This document shows, piece by piece, positions 43,428 to 52,572 of a DNA stretch of 64,000 bases; position 1 is the stretch's first letter; the number at the start of each line of letters is the position of its first letter. Below the pieces are notes generated by a model, which saw only the letters and a program-made list of their open reading frames with translations, was not told the DNA's origin and did not search any database. A program made the translations under genes and the position numbers. The DNA comes from Papillibacter cinnamivorans DSM 12816. Its GTDB lineage: Bacteria; Bacillota; Clostridia; Oscillospirales; Oscillospiraceae. Location: assembly GCF_900176335.1 (NCBI RefSeq), contig NZ_FWXW01000002.1:248001-312000 (forward strand). The letters are read 5' to 3'.

Positions 43428-44975
43428 TTACAGCTTGAGCCCCATGACCTCCGCCCTGAATATCCTTTCGTCCATCTTTTTCAGGTCGGGGGCGATGAGA
43501 GGCTGGAATTCCATGCGGGACAATATGTCTCTGTCCAGATCGACGCCAGGTGCGATCTCTGTAAGCATAAGGCCGTCCTCCTGCAGTGAAAATACCGCGC
43601 GCTCCGTTACGTATAGAACCTTCTGGCCTGCTTCCCGGGCATATTCCCCGCTGAACGTGATCTGCTCCACCTGGTCGATGAATTTTTTCGCTTTCCCCTC
43701 TTTCTCAATGGCAAGAGTTCCGTTTCCGGTGGAAATCTCCAGCCCGCCGGCGGTAAACGTTCCACAGTAGACCACCTTTTTAGCGTTCTGGGTGATGTTG
43801 ATAAAGCCGCCGCATCCGGCTATTCTGGGTCCGAATTTGCTGACGTTGACGTTTCCCTTCCTATCGCATTGCGCGAGTCCCAGAAAAGCGATATCAAGAC
43901 CGCCGCCGTCATAAAAGTCAAACTGATACGGTTGATCCAGTACGCATTCGGCGTTGGTTGAAGCGCCGAAGCTCTGCCCCCCGGCCGGCACTCCGCCGAT
44001 GGGCCCGGCTTCGACGGTCAGCGTCATCTCCTCGCCGATACCCTCTTCGTTGGCCACCGAGGCAACTCCCTCGGGAACGCCGATCCCCAGATTTACCGCC
44101 GCATTGGGGACCAGTTCCATAGCCGCCCGCCTGGAAATGATTTTTCTTTCATCCAGAGGCAGGGGCCTGGCTGAGCTGAGCGGTACCCTGATATCTCCGC
44201 AGTAGGAAGGATTGAACTGTTCCCCGAACGTCTGCATATGATTGTCCTGCCGGGCCACTACCAGCGCGTCCACATAAATGCCGGGCACCTTGACGAGGCG
44301 CGGATCCAGGCTTCCGTTTTTCACAATTGCCTGTACCTGGGCGATTACGATGCCTCCTGAATTTTTCGCGGCCTGCGCAATGGATAGAGTTTCCAGAGTT
44401 CCTGCTTCCTTCTCCATGGAGATGTTTCCCTTCTCGTCGGCATAGGTTCCTCTTATGATTGCCGCGTCGATAGGAAAAGCTTTGTATAAAAGTCTTTCCT
44501 CTCCTTCGATTTGGATCACCTTTACAATGTCTTCTTTGGTCGCCTCGTTGAGCTTTCCGCCTTCTACGCGGGGATCCACGAAGGTTTTCAGGCCCACATG
44601 CGTGATGGTTCCCACTTTTTTGGCAGCGATATCCCGAAACATATGGGAAATGACCCCTTGAGGAAGGTTGTACGCCTGCAGCTTGTTTTCCAGCGCCAGC
44701 GCCTGCAGTTTTGGCGCGAGGCCCCAATGTCCTCCGATAATCTTCGTCACGAGTTTTTCGTGTCCCAGATGATTAAGTCCCCTGTCTTTACCGTCGCCCT
44801 GCCCGGCCGCATATACCAGCGTAAGATTGTTGGGTTCTCCGGATGCCAGAAAGGCTTTCTCGATCTCCTGTGTCACTTCTTCCGGATGCCCGTTCCCTAC
44901 GAAGCCGGATACTGCGACCGTGCTTCCGTTTTTGATCATCCGCACCGCCTGCTGGGCGGTTTTCACTTTTCCCAA
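43428..44975 (-). CDS. Single-chain acyl-CoA:acetate CoA-transferase (propionate CoA-transferase type), copy 1
   Basis: 515 residues joining the alpha and beta CoA-transferase domains in one chain. The oxyanion loop region is [11 protein letters not shown] at the N-terminus, and the predicted catalytic Glu is E322 in [11 protein letters not shown], which aligns with E324 of C. propionicum propionate CoA-transferase. It moves CoA between short acids through a glutamyl-CoA intermediate. It is the first gene after the sigma-54 promoter at 45068. Two close paralogues lie at 50239 and 53655. Confidence 0.93.
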   Translation of the reverse strand: MGKVKTAQQAVRMIKNGSTVAVSGFVGNGHPEEVTQEIEKAFLASGEPNNLTLVYAAGQGDGKDRGLNHLGHEKLVTKIIGGHWGLAPKLQALALENKLQAYNLPQGVISHMFRDIAAKKVGTITHVGLKTFVDPRVEGGKLNEATKEDIVKVIQIEGEERLLYKAFPIDAAIIRGTYADEKGNISMEKEAGTLETLSIAQAAKNSGGIVIAQVQAIVKNGSLDPRLVKVPGIYVDALVVARQDNHMQTFGEQFNPSYCGDIRVPLSSARPLPLDERKIISRRAAMELVPNAAVNLGIGVPEGVASVANEEGIGEEMTLTVEAGPIGGVPAGGQSFGASTNAECVLDQPYQFDFYDGGGLDIAFLGLAQCDRKGNVNVSKFGPRIAGCGGFINITQNAKKVVYCGTFTAGGLEISTGNGTLAIEKEGKAKKFIDQVEQITFSGEYAREAGQKVLYVTERAVFSLQEDGLMLTEIAPGVDLDRDILSRMEFQPLIAPDLKKMDERIFRAEVMGLKL

Positions 44976-45067
44976 CTCATTCCTCTCCCTTCAATATTTG
45001 CTCGGACCGTTGCGGTACTGTCACCCGGTGTTCGCTTGATTCATACGCCTCCTCAATTTTTATATAA

Positions 45068-45083
45068 AGCAAAATCCATACCA
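45068..45083 (-). promoter_or_regulatory. Sigma-54 (-24/-12) promoter of the pct1 operon
   Basis: Minus strand TGGTAT-GGATT-TTGCT: GG and GC exactly 10 bases apart, matching TGGCAC-N5-TTGCW. The predicted start is near 45057, about 80 bases before pct1. The preceding gene encodes a sigma-54 activator. Confidence 0.85.
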
Positions 45084-45089
45084 ATAAAA

Positions 45090-45118
45090 AGTGGTTATAC
45101 CGCAAAGGTATAACCACT
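45090..45118 (-). terminator. Inverted repeat just upstream of the sigma-54 promoter (terminator or activator site)
   Basis: Perfect 12-bp arms AGTGGTTATACC/GGTATAACCACT with a 5-base loop. On the minus strand a TTTTTATT tail follows, as in an intrinsic terminator for the regulator gene. It also sits 7 bases before the -24 element and could bind the activator. The remaining gap to 45305 is AT-rich and holds the loose inverted repeat ATTGT-N14-ACAAT (45221-45244). Confidence 0.6.
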
Positions 45119-45305
45119 AACCAATTCAGGGTTTTCCAAGATTCTTTTATCGGAAATACTCTCAGGGTCTTAATACCGATTGTCCTCCGTATGTTACAAA
45201 ACGCATAATACGACAAAATCATTGTACTAGTTTCATTACACAATCTCTGTAACGAAAAAAAATCTGCGCAGGTTTTGGTACAACTGAACAAAATAATCGC
45301 ATTAA

Positions 45306-46733
45306 TTACAGGATTTTATGTTTATTTAGCTTTTCATAGAGCGTGTTTCTGCTGATTCCCAGCAGCTTAGCCGTCCTGATTTTGTTCCCTCCGCATGCAT
45401 CCATCGCGCTGAAAATGGCGTTTCTCTCCGCTTTATCCAGAGCGTCTTTGAGGCAGAGAACGTCTTTCTCTTTCTTGTTTCCAGTGATTTCCCGGGGCAA
45501 ATGCTTGGGAAGCAGCACATTTTCTCCTTCCTCCATAATGTTCAGCGCGCGTTCTATCACGTTTTCCAGCTGCCGGACGTTTCCTTCCCATTGGCAGTTT
45601 TTCATATGGTCAAGCGCCCTTTCAGAAATTTTGCACGCCGGCTTGTTAAGCTTTCTTGCTATTTTGCTGACCAAAAAAAGCGCCAGCAGGGGAATATCGT
45701 CCTTTCTTTCCCGCAGCGGCGGAATCCTGATTGTGACCACATTCAGCCTGTAATAGAGATCCTCCCTGAATTTTTTCTCTCTGACCATCGCTTCGAGATT
45801 CTGATTGGTTGCCGCAATGATCCTGATGTCTATGTTCTTAGGCAGAATGGAACCTACCGGTTCCACCTCTCTTTCCTGAAGCACCCGGAGAAGCTTGACC
45901 TGCATATGCAGAGGCATCTCCCCGATTTCGTCCAAGAAGATCGTACCCCCGTCGGCTAGCTCGAATTTTCCCATTTTCCCTTCCTTCTTTGCTCCGGTAA
46001 ACGCGCCCCGCTCGTACCCGAACAATTCGGATTCCAGCAGATCGGAAGGAATAGCCGCACAGTTTACCTTGACGAAACGACCGTACACTCTGTTGCTGCT
46101 TCTGTGGATCGAATGAGCGAAGATCTCTTTTCCGGTCCCGCTTTCACCGATGAGCAGTACGTTGGAATCGGTAAGCGCCGCTTTGCGGGCCAGCTTTTTC
46201 GCCTCCAGTATCTCCTTGTCGTTGCCTATGATATCCGAAAACAAATATCTCGCGCTGTATTGCTGCAGTATTTCCTCCTTGTAATCCTCCAGTTCCTTCT
46301 GAAACTTGCTGAATTTCTTATATAAAAAGTCCAGCTCCTTGACGTTCCTGAAAAGGACCTTACCCACTGCGCCCTTGATCTCGCCGTCTATCACAATGGG
46401 GATTCTGCTGGCAACCATGTATCTGTTTTTTATTTTTTGGAATTGCGCCTCCTCCGGTTTTCCGGTTTTAACAACGATATGCATTCTCGAATTCTCAATA
46501 ACCTCTGTAACATGTCTGCCGATGGGATTGATATTATCTATCCCTAAAAACTCCATATATGCTTTGCTGATTGCAGTGATGTAGCCTTCCTTATCCACAA
46601 TCACGATTCCTTCATACGCCATATCCAGCGCAAAACGCAGTATCTCATTATACTCTCTCTCCTCGCTCAGTCTTTTATCGAGTTCTTCATACTCTACGGT
46701 ACAGCCGCCATTGCCGCTTCGAATCTGTTCCAT
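45306..46733 (-). CDS. Sigma-54-dependent activator with PAS domain (RocR/BkdR-like)
   Basis: 475 residues. PAS domain at about 28-130 ([22 protein letters not shown]), then a coiled linker (135-160), a AAA+ domain with Walker A GESGTGKE (196-203), the sigma-54 contact loop GAFTGA (243-248), Walker [11 protein letters not shown], and a Fis-type helix-turn-helix at the end ([20 protein letters not shown]). It should open the sigma-54 promoter at 45068 and so activate pct1-gntP-maoC-hbd1 in response to a small ligand or acyl-CoA sensed by PAS. Promoter and a leader of about 220 bases lie upstream. Confidence 0.94.
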   Translation of the reverse strand: MEQIRSGNGGCTVEYEELDKRLSEEREYNEILRFALDMAYEGIVIVDKEGYITAISKAYMEFLGIDNINPIGRHVTEVIENSRMHIVVKTGKPEEAQFQKIKNRYMVASRIPIVIDGEIKGAVGKVLFRNVKELDFLYKKFSKFQKELEDYKEEILQQYSARYLFSDIIGNDKEILEAKKLARKAALTDSNVLLIGESGTGKEIFAHSIHRSSNRVYGRFVKVNCAAIPSDLLESELFGYERGAFTGAKKEGKMGKFELADGGTIFLDEIGEMPLHMQVKLLRVLQEREVEPVGSILPKNIDIRIIAATNQNLEAMVREKKFREDLYYRLNVVTIRIPPLRERKDDIPLLALFLVSKIARKLNKPACKISERALDHMKNCQWEGNVRQLENVIERALNIMEEGENVLLPKHLPREITGNKKEKDVLCLKDALDKAERNAIFSAMDACGGNKIRTAKLLGISRNTLYEKLNKHKIL

Positions 46734-46961
46734 CCCTGCTTCCCCTTCCTTCCCCGCATAAAAAACCGCCGAACCAACGCCCCGCGCAGTCGTTCTGTTT
46801 CTTCTTTCACAACATCGCGGGCAGGCGTTTCTTTGCTTTTCCGAGTCAAATCCGGGTCCAAAGAAAGTGAATTAAAAAGCTTCTGTTTTTAGGCCGGCTG
46901 TACATAGAAACAAAATTACCCCCGGCATTTCTAAGGACACTGCCTGATATTCCCTGCTTTC

Positions 46962-46990
46962 ATATTATCCGTATTTCCTTTTATTGTCAA
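46962..46990 (-). promoter_or_regulatory. Sigma-70 promoter of the sigma-54 activator gene
   Basis: Minus strand: TTGACA (46990-46985), a 17-base spacer, TAATAT (46967-46962). The leader of about 220 bases to 46733 holds no known riboswitch that I can recognise. The rest of the gap, 46991-47281, shows no credible gene. Confidence 0.7.
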
Positions 46991-47281
46991 CGTCTGTCTT
47001 TCCTGTACCGCCATGCTGCGGCCCGGAGTCCACAATGGAAGAAAATGTGGCAGGCCCGATCCGGGGCGGCGTGGGAAAGTATAAAAGGGCTCCTTTCAGA
47101 TTTTCTGTCAGGCTCGCGCAGCTGCAGGGCGCAAATACCGGTGTCCGGTATCATTCGTCCATTGCAGCGAGCCGGGGGAATCCGGACCGGACCTGCTTTT
47201 GTGGTGGGAATTGTCCTCAGCCGCTCTTTCCGCCTGCCAAACAAGGCAGAGCTTTGCAATGGGTAATCACAGATAAAAGAA

Positions 47282-47315
47282 AGAAGCCGGAAGGCAGTGC
47301 CTTCCGGCTTCTTTT
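47282..47315. terminator. Terminator of the P-type ATPase gene
   Basis: 13-bp stem (47282-47294 with 47300-47312), T-rich on both sides; directly after the ATPase stop. Confidence 0.8.
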
Positions 47316-49868
47316 TCATTGATTGCTGCTTGGTGCCTCCTGCTTTCTCCCTTGCTTTCCCTTCCGTTTTGCCAGCTTCACGGCCTCATACCATAAAACC
47401 GACGCTGCGGAGACGCCCAGCGCCAGGAGGAGCTGCGCGATACCCAGGGGAGCAAGCTTAAGGACATCCGCGGCAGGCGTGTAAAGAATAACGGCCAATC
47501 CCGCTGCGGTTCCCGCGGAAACTGCCCACATCACCTTGTCTTTGAGCAGATACCGGAACGTAACCGCGATGGAGTCGATGTCTGAGCTGTTTACCTGCAC
47601 CAGAAACAGATTGGAAAGCATCAGCACCGAGATTCCCATGGCCCTCGCCTCCGGCGCGCTGCCGGCCGAAAACGGGTCGGCGGCCAAATACGTCCCGAAG
47701 GACGCTGCGAATACCGCAAGTCCCTGGACAATGCTTTTTGCGAGTGTTTTCGCCGTCAGTATCTTTTCCTTCGGGTCACGGGGCGGCCGGTGCATGCTGT
47801 CCCGCTCCGCCGGCTGCCGTTCCAGTACGATGGAGCAGGTGGGATCGATGATGAGCTCCAGCAGCACCACGTGGAGTGGTAAAAGCATCAGGTTGGCGGG
47901 CGCTATGTTCAGGAAAGGAGCCAGGAGGGATGCAAGTGCAATGGGAATGTGGATGGTAAACACATAGCCGATGGCCTTCCGGACGTTGTCATAAATCCTC
48001 CGTCCATCCTGAACGGTGTCCACGATAGTGGAAAAATTATCGTCCATCAGGATCAGGTCGGCGGCCTCCCTGGAAACCTCCGAGCCCCGTTTCCCCATGG
48101 CGATCCCAATGTCGGCATGTTTAAGTGCCGGCGCGTCGTTCACGCCGTCCCCCGTCATGGCCACGATGTGTCCGTTTGCCTGGAACGCCTTGACAATGCG
48201 CATCTTGTGCTCGGGGATCACACGGGAGAAGATGCTGATCTCCCCGATTCTTCTTGACAGTTCCTCGTCCGTCATAGAATCCAGCTCGTCGCCCGTCATG
48301 ATACGGCCCGCTCCGGCCATGCCGGTTTGCCGTGCGATGCTGGCCGCCGTGATACCGTTGTCCCCTGTGATCATGACCACCCGTATCCCGGCGTCATAGC
48401 AACGGGCGATATCGGCCTTCACTGTCTCTCTGGGGGGATCTGCAAGGCCCACCAGGCCAAGAAAAGTCAGCCTGCAGTCCTTGAGTTCTGCGGGAACATC
48501 CGCTTCCTTTGCCGGATGCGCCTCCGCCACAGCGATGACGCGAAGGCCCCGCCCGGACATCTCCGCCGCTTTGCTCTCTGCCTCCCCGCGTTGGGCACCC
48601 GAAAGGCGGCACAGGTCCAAAAGGCTTTCGGGCGACCCTTTTGCGGCAATCACAATTTCCCCGTCGTGCCGCCAGACGTGTCCCATTCTCTTACTTTCGT
48701 TGGTAAAAGGGTATTCTGTGATAAAATAGCTCTCAAAAAGATGTTCCCGGGTAACTCCATTCTCGGTACAATACAGAAGCATCGCTTTTTCCATGGGATC
48801 ATATGTGTCTGTTTCGCACCCCAGGCCCATTGTCTCCGTAAAATGCTCCTGTGTTCCCTCTTTTACCCAGACCTCCCGTACGGTCATCTGGTTTTTGGTT
48901 ATGGTGCCTGTTTTGTCAACGCAGAGAACGGATACCGAACCCAGGGTTTCGACAGAGGGAAGCCTCCGGACCAGGGCCTGCTTTTTCGCGATTCTCCACG
49001 CCCCCATGGAAAGAAACACTGCAAGAATGACGGGAAACTCCTCCGGGATCATGGCCATGGCCAAAGTGACACCGGACAGGATACTTTCAATCACCCGGCT
49101 TCCAAAGGCGTGATCCTGAAGGTTGTAATAGGTGATGATGCAAACCAGCACGAAGAGAACGCCCGCGATGCCTGCGCACAGCCGGACAAGGCTGCCGGTC
49201 TGTTTCTGCAGGGGAGATGGGTTATCGGGTGCTTCGGCGACGTTTTTTCCAATCTTTCCATATTCCGTGCCGCTGCCGATCCGATCGACAATTACCTGCC
49301 CGCTCCCTTGCGTAACAAGGGTCCCCGCGTAGCAATAGTCTTTTCGCCAGTAACCGGAAGGCGGCTGCGTGCTCTCCGGCGATTTCCATACGCCTTCGGA
49401 TTCTCCGGTGAGGGAGGATTCGTCCACGCGGAGATCGTTGGCGCTCAGCACTGTTCCATCGGCCGGAATCTTCACTCCCTCGGAAATCAGCAGCAGGTCT
49501 CCGGGCACCAGATCAGTACTGGCGATCAGCGTCTCCCTTCCGTCCCGGATCACCCGGCTTTGGGGTGCGGACAGATCCCGCAGAGCCTCAAGTGTCCGGT
49601 CCGTTTTCCACTCCTGAGCAATGTCAATTCCGATCATGCCCAGGACAAAGATCAGCATGATCAGGCCGTCTCTGGGCTCTCCCAGGAAAAAGTAGATTAC
49701 CGCCGCCGCCAGCAGCAGCAGGAACATGGGTTCGCTGAGGATCTGCAGAATTTTCCTGAAAAAACTCTTTTTCTTTTCCCCGATCGCCTCGTTATTTCCA
49801 TACTGCCGCCGGCGCTCCAGCACCTCCTCGGTGGTAAGTCCAGGGTACGCATTTTTGCTTTCGGTCAT
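47316..49868 (-). CDS. Cation-translocating P-type ATPase (P2-like) under NiCo riboswitch control
   Basis: 850 residues from ATG 49868 (GGAGG site); the upstream frame to 49976 runs through the riboswitch. Order: N-terminal domain, TM1-2 (about 47-85), TGES (154-157), TM4 with the metal motif PEEFP (275-279) instead of PEGLP, phosphorylation site DKTGT (D318), hinge MTGDGVNDAPAL, and six C-terminal helices. It belongs to the Ca2+-ATPase-like P2 group and lacks the CPC motif of P1B heavy-metal pumps. The leader contains a clear NiCo riboswitch with terminator, so the exported ion is probably Co2+, Ni2+ or Fe2+. It interrupts the CoA-transferase island but is an independent unit. Confidence 0.93.
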   Translation of the reverse strand: MTESKNAYPGLTTEEVLERRRQYGNNEAIGEKKKSFFRKILQILSEPMFLLLLAAAVIYFFLGEPRDGLIMLIFVLGMIGIDIAQEWKTDRTLEALRDLSAPQSRVIRDGRETLIASTDLVPGDLLLISEGVKIPADGTVLSANDLRVDESSLTGESEGVWKSPESTQPPSGYWRKDYCYAGTLVTQGSGQVIVDRIGSGTEYGKIGKNVAEAPDNPSPLQKQTGSLVRLCAGIAGVLFVLVCIITYYNLQDHAFGSRVIESILSGVTLAMAMIPEEFPVILAVFLSMGAWRIAKKQALVRRLPSVETLGSVSVLCVDKTGTITKNQMTVREVWVKEGTQEHFTETMGLGCETDTYDPMEKAMLLYCTENGVTREHLFESYFITEYPFTNESKRMGHVWRHDGEIVIAAKGSPESLLDLCRLSGAQRGEAESKAAEMSGRGLRVIAVAEAHPAKEADVPAELKDCRLTFLGLVGLADPPRETVKADIARCYDAGIRVVMITGDNGITAASIARQTGMAGAGRIMTGDELDSMTDEELSRRIGEISIFSRVIPEHKMRIVKAFQANGHIVAMTGDGVNDAPALKHADIGIAMGKRGSEVSREAADLILMDDNFSTIVDTVQDGRRIYDNVRKAIGYVFTIHIPIALASLLAPFLNIAPANLMLLPLHVVLLELIIDPTCSIVLERQPAERDSMHRPPRDPKEKILTAKTLAKSIVQGLAVFAASFGTYLAADPFSAGSAPEARAMGISVLMLSNLFLVQVNSSDIDSIAVTFRYLLKDKVMWAVSAGTAAGLAVILYTPAADVLKLAPLGIAQLLLALGVSAASVLWYEAVKLAKRKGKQGRKQEAPSSNQ

Positions 49869-49954
49869 ACAAGAAACCTCCGTTTTCCGCTTTTCGCGGA
49901 TGTAAGTTTTCTCTGTACCTCGCAAAACGCTCAGCCGTCCCGTTCCGTATGTAT

Positions 49955-49996
49955 AAAAAACACACCTGCGGAACATACCACTGTCCCACAGATGTG
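49955..49996 (-). terminator. Riboswitch-controlled terminator of the ATPase leader
   Basis: CACATCTGTGG (49996-49986) pairs with CCGCAGGTGTG (49971-49961) with two G-U pairs, then six T. Its 5' arm is the 3' strand of the last aptamer helix, so folding of the aptamer and of the terminator exclude each other. Confidence 0.85.
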
Positions 49997-50061
49997 CATA
50001 TCATCTGTTGCCTCGAAAGGCCCAGCCCCACGGATCCTCCCGGATCCATCGCCTGCTCAGT
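49980..50061 (-). ncRNA. NiCo (czcD) riboswitch
   Basis: Read on the minus strand: ACTGAGCAGGC, a helix GGATCC-GGGA-GGATCC, then GCCT-TTCG-AGGC, the conserved CAACAGATGAT, a helix CAGATG/CATCTG, and TGGGACAGT. ACTG and CAGT close a four-way junction. The conserved blocks match the Co2+/Ni2+ (also Fe2+)-binding riboswitch. A terminator sharing its 3' helix follows, so metal binding should turn the ATPase gene ON. Confidence 0.93.
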
Positions 50062-50101
50062 TTGTACTGTAGCAAAATGCAGTGCAAAGAGATCAAATTG
50101 T

Positions 50102-50130
50102 ATTCTAGCTTATGCCGGTCTCCTTGTCAA
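50102..50130 (-). promoter_or_regulatory. Sigma-70 promoter of the riboswitch-ATPase unit
   Basis: Minus strand: TTGACA (50130-50125), a 17-base spacer, TAGAAT (50107-50102); leader of about 225 bases. Confidence 0.8.
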
Positions 50131-50182
50131 TATGCTTGACGATCCGCTTTGTTTCGGCTGTTTTGCATAAAACCGGTGAAAT

Positions 50183-50222
50183 CTTTCCCGGCCGGCGCGG
50201 AAAACCGCGCCGGCCGGGAAAG
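50183..50222 (-). terminator. Hairpin after pct2
   Basis: Perfect 18-bp GC-rich stem (50183-50200 with 50205-50222) with AAAA loop, 17 bases after the stop; the T-tail is weak. Confidence 0.75.
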
Positions 50223-50238
50223 ATTGAATATAGCGTTT

Positions 50239-51795
50239 TCAAATCTCGAGGCCCATTGACTCCGTGCGGAAAATTCTCTCGTCCATGGTTTTCAGGTTCG
50301 GGTCGATGGGTGACGCAAACCCCATATGGGCCAGGATGTCCCTCTCTAGGTCCACGCCCGGCGCGATTTCCGTGAGGGTCACCCCATCTTGCCTCAGCTC
50401 GAATACCGCCCGCTCGGTGATATACAGGACCTTCTGTCCGGTCTCCTTGGCGTACTCCCCGCTGAACGTGATCTGTTCCACCCGCTCGATGAATTTATTC
50501 GCCTTGCCTTCCTTTTCAATAACCAGCCTGCCTTCTCCGGTGGAGATCTCCAGGCCTCCGGCGGTAAATGTCCCGCAGTACACGACCTTTTTTGCGTTCT
50601 GGGTGATATTGATGAATCCCCCGCAGCCGGCAATCTTTGGCCCGAATTTGCTCACGTTTACGTTGCCCTCCCTGTCGCACTGCGCGAGCCCCAGGAAAGC
50701 GACGTCGAGCCCTCCGCCGTCGTAAAAATCGAACTGATACGGCTGGTCCAGGATGCACTCGGCGTTCACCGTGGCGCCGAAGCTCTGCCCGCCCGCCGGT
50801 ATCCCTCCGATAGGCCCGGCCTCAACGGTCAGGGTCATCGTCTCCCCGATGCCCTCCTCGTTTGCCACCGAAGCCACTCCTTCCGGTACGCCGATTCCCA
50901 GGTTCACGATGGAATTGGGGACCAGTTCCATGGCGGCCCGCCTGGATATGATCTTTCTTTCGTCCAGAGGCATAGTCCTGGCGGAGCTGGCGGTAACCTT
51001 GATATCCCCGCAGTAAGCCGGATTGAAGTGCTCGGCGAAAGTCTGCATGTGGTTGACGGGCTGGGCGACCACAATAGCGTCTACATAAATTCCCGGAACC
51101 TTGACCTTGCGCGGGTCGAGGCTTCCGTATCGGGCCATCGCTTCCACCTGGGCGATTACGATGCCGCCGGAATTTTTAGCGGCCTGGGCGATGGAAAGGG
51201 TCTCCAGCGTCCCTGCTTCCTTTTCCATCGTGATATTGCCCTTCTCGTCGGCGTATGTGCCCCGGATGATCGCCACATGGATAGGAAATGCCTTGTATAA
51301 AAGCCGCTCCACCCCGTCGATTTCAACGACCTTGACGATGTCTTCCGTGGTGACTTCATTGAGCTTGCCGCCTTCCACCCGCGGATCCACGAAGGTTTTC
51401 AGTCCCACGTGGGTGATGGTCCCCACCTTTCCCGCCGCAATATCCCGGAACAGGTGGGATATGACCCCCTGGGGCAGATTGTACGCCACCACCTTGTTCT
51501 CCATGGCGAGCTTCTGCAGCTTCGGGGCCAGTCCCCAGTGTCCTCCGATGATTTTCGTCACAAGGGTTTCGTGTCCCAGGTGGTTGAGTCCCTTTTCTCT
51601 GGAATCTCCCTGCCCCGCCGCGTATACCAGCGTCAGGTGATTGGGTTCTCCGGTCGCCAAAAAGCATTTTTCGATGGTTGTCGTCAGTTCCTCCGGATGA
51701 CCGTTCCCCACAAAACCGGTCACCGCCACCGTACTGCCGTTTGGAATCATGCGTACGGCCTCTTCGGCTGTTCTCACTTTCCCCGTCATATTCAT
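50239..51795 (-). CDS. Single-chain acyl-CoA:acetate CoA-transferase, copy 2
   Basis: 518 residues, same architecture as copies 1 and 3: [11 protein letters not shown]-like N-terminal loop (here [11 protein letters not shown]) and catalytic Glu in [11 protein letters not shown]. It differs from the other two at many positions (for example [14 protein letters not shown] and [12 protein letters not shown]), whereas copies 1 and 3 are closer to each other, so copy 2 is the older branch. ATG behind GGAAGGGAAG. Unlike the others it is alone on its transcript, with a promoter at 52002 and a leader of about 200 bases. Confidence 0.93.
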   Translation of the reverse strand: MNMTGKVRTAEEAVRMIPNGSTVAVTGFVGNGHPEELTTTIEKCFLATGEPNHLTLVYAAGQGDSREKGLNHLGHETLVTKIIGGHWGLAPKLQKLAMENKVVAYNLPQGVISHLFRDIAAGKVGTITHVGLKTFVDPRVEGGKLNEVTTEDIVKVVEIDGVERLLYKAFPIHVAIIRGTYADEKGNITMEKEAGTLETLSIAQAAKNSGGIVIAQVEAMARYGSLDPRKVKVPGIYVDAIVVAQPVNHMQTFAEHFNPAYCGDIKVTASSARTMPLDERKIISRRAAMELVPNSIVNLGIGVPEGVASVANEEGIGETMTLTVEAGPIGGIPAGGQSFGATVNAECILDQPYQFDFYDGGGLDVAFLGLAQCDREGNVNVSKFGPKIAGCGGFINITQNAKKVVYCGTFTAGGLEISTGEGRLVIEKEGKANKFIERVEQITFSGEYAKETGQKVLYITERAVFELRQDGVTLTEIAPGVDLERDILAHMGFASPIDPNLKTMDERIFRTESMGLEI

Positions 51796-51886
51796 CTTCC
51801 CTTCCGATAATTTTGGACCGCCGTGGCCACCTTATGCGTTTCTCCGCGCCTCCTCTCTTTCGTTAAATGGCGAATCCGGATCGGCA

Positions 51887-51905
51887 CAAAATTTTGCAGC
51901 TGCAA
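51887..51905. promoter_or_regulatory. Overlapping palindromes in the pct2 leader
   Basis: CAAAATTTTG (51887-51896) overlaps TTGCAGCTGCAA (51894-51905), both perfect palindromes, about 90 bases after the predicted start of transcription. They may be a repressor site or a small RNA hairpin. Confidence 0.35.
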
Positions 51906-52001
51906 TATTATTTGTCTTTTCTCCGAATAATCCGCCGCTCCGATTAGGAAGGGTTTATTCTTATATTTTAAACGTTATTGAATTTATAAAATATACTTAT
52001 A

Positions 52002-52030
52002 ATTATAATATGCGACTTTATTTCCGTCAA
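52002..52030 (-). promoter_or_regulatory. Sigma-70 promoter of pct2
   Basis: Minus strand: TTGACG (52030-52025), a 17-base spacer, TATAAT (52007-52002), in a very AT-rich stretch. Confidence 0.8.
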
Positions 52031-52140
52031 TATTTTATATTGCAATATCGCTTACACGATAATCGGTAAATTGTCAGTAGAAATGCAGCAATGTCAAAGA
52101 AAGACAGATAGTTGGGGACCAGCCCCTGGATTTTGTAAAA

Positions 52141-52189
52141 GAAAGCTTTATTGCGTTGAAAAGATACGTTTCAATGCAATAAAGCTTTC
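52141..52189 (-). terminator. Long hairpin, probable terminator of the hbd2 operon
   Basis: 20-bp stem with one G-U pair (52141-52160 with 52170-52189), 9-base loop, TTTTAC tail on the minus strand. A second 13-bp hairpin lies at 52322-52355, nearer to the etfA remnant. The stretch from 51906 to 52371 holds no gene. Confidence 0.65.
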
Positions 52190-52371
52190 TGGAAGTACGG
52201 AAATGTGAGAAGATTCTTAAAAGCATTCGTTACTATTATTGTATCGGTTCATAAAACATTTTGTCAATCAAAATTTTATAGGTAAAATCTGCATCTTCCG
52301 TGCTATTTTCCCGGGTAAATGCAGCAAACTGCCCGTAAAAATGGGCGGTTTGCTGGAAATTAAAGGTTTGA

Positions 52372-52532
52372 TTACCTGGCGTGCTTTTCTTCCGTGTACT
52401 TCTTGATCGCTTCGGTGAGCTTGGGAACGACGACGTTTACGTCGCCCACGATGCCCACGTCGGCCACGTCGAAGATCGGCGCGGTGTTGTTCTTGTTGAC
52501 GGCGATGATAAGGTCGGAACCCTCCATGCCGG
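52372..52532 (-). pseudogene. 3' fragment of etfA (last 51 codons)
   Basis: The minus strand reads [14 protein letters not shown]... to ...YTEEKHAR and stop, nearly identical to the end of the complete EtfA at 61729-62736 (one Ile to Val and one Cys to His change seen). DNA similarity begins at the shared stop codon and ends abruptly at about 52532. The fragment lacks most of the FAD domain and cannot work. It is a scar of duplication or recombination between the two ends of the island. Confidence 0.88.
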
Positions 52533-52572
52533 TAGGATATAGTTTCGTCCCGATAGTCAGCTCAATATCCCA

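Noticed and set aside
46984-47322. Overlapping open frames of about 110 codons on both strands between the sigma-54 activator and the ATPase
   Set aside because: Both end in the same terminator hairpin sequence, neither has a good ribosome site, and the composition is not protein-like.
51882-51897. A sigma-54-like sequence (GGCAC...TTGC) on the plus strand near pct2
   Set aside because: GG and GC are 11 bases apart instead of 10, the strand is wrong for pct2 and no gene follows.
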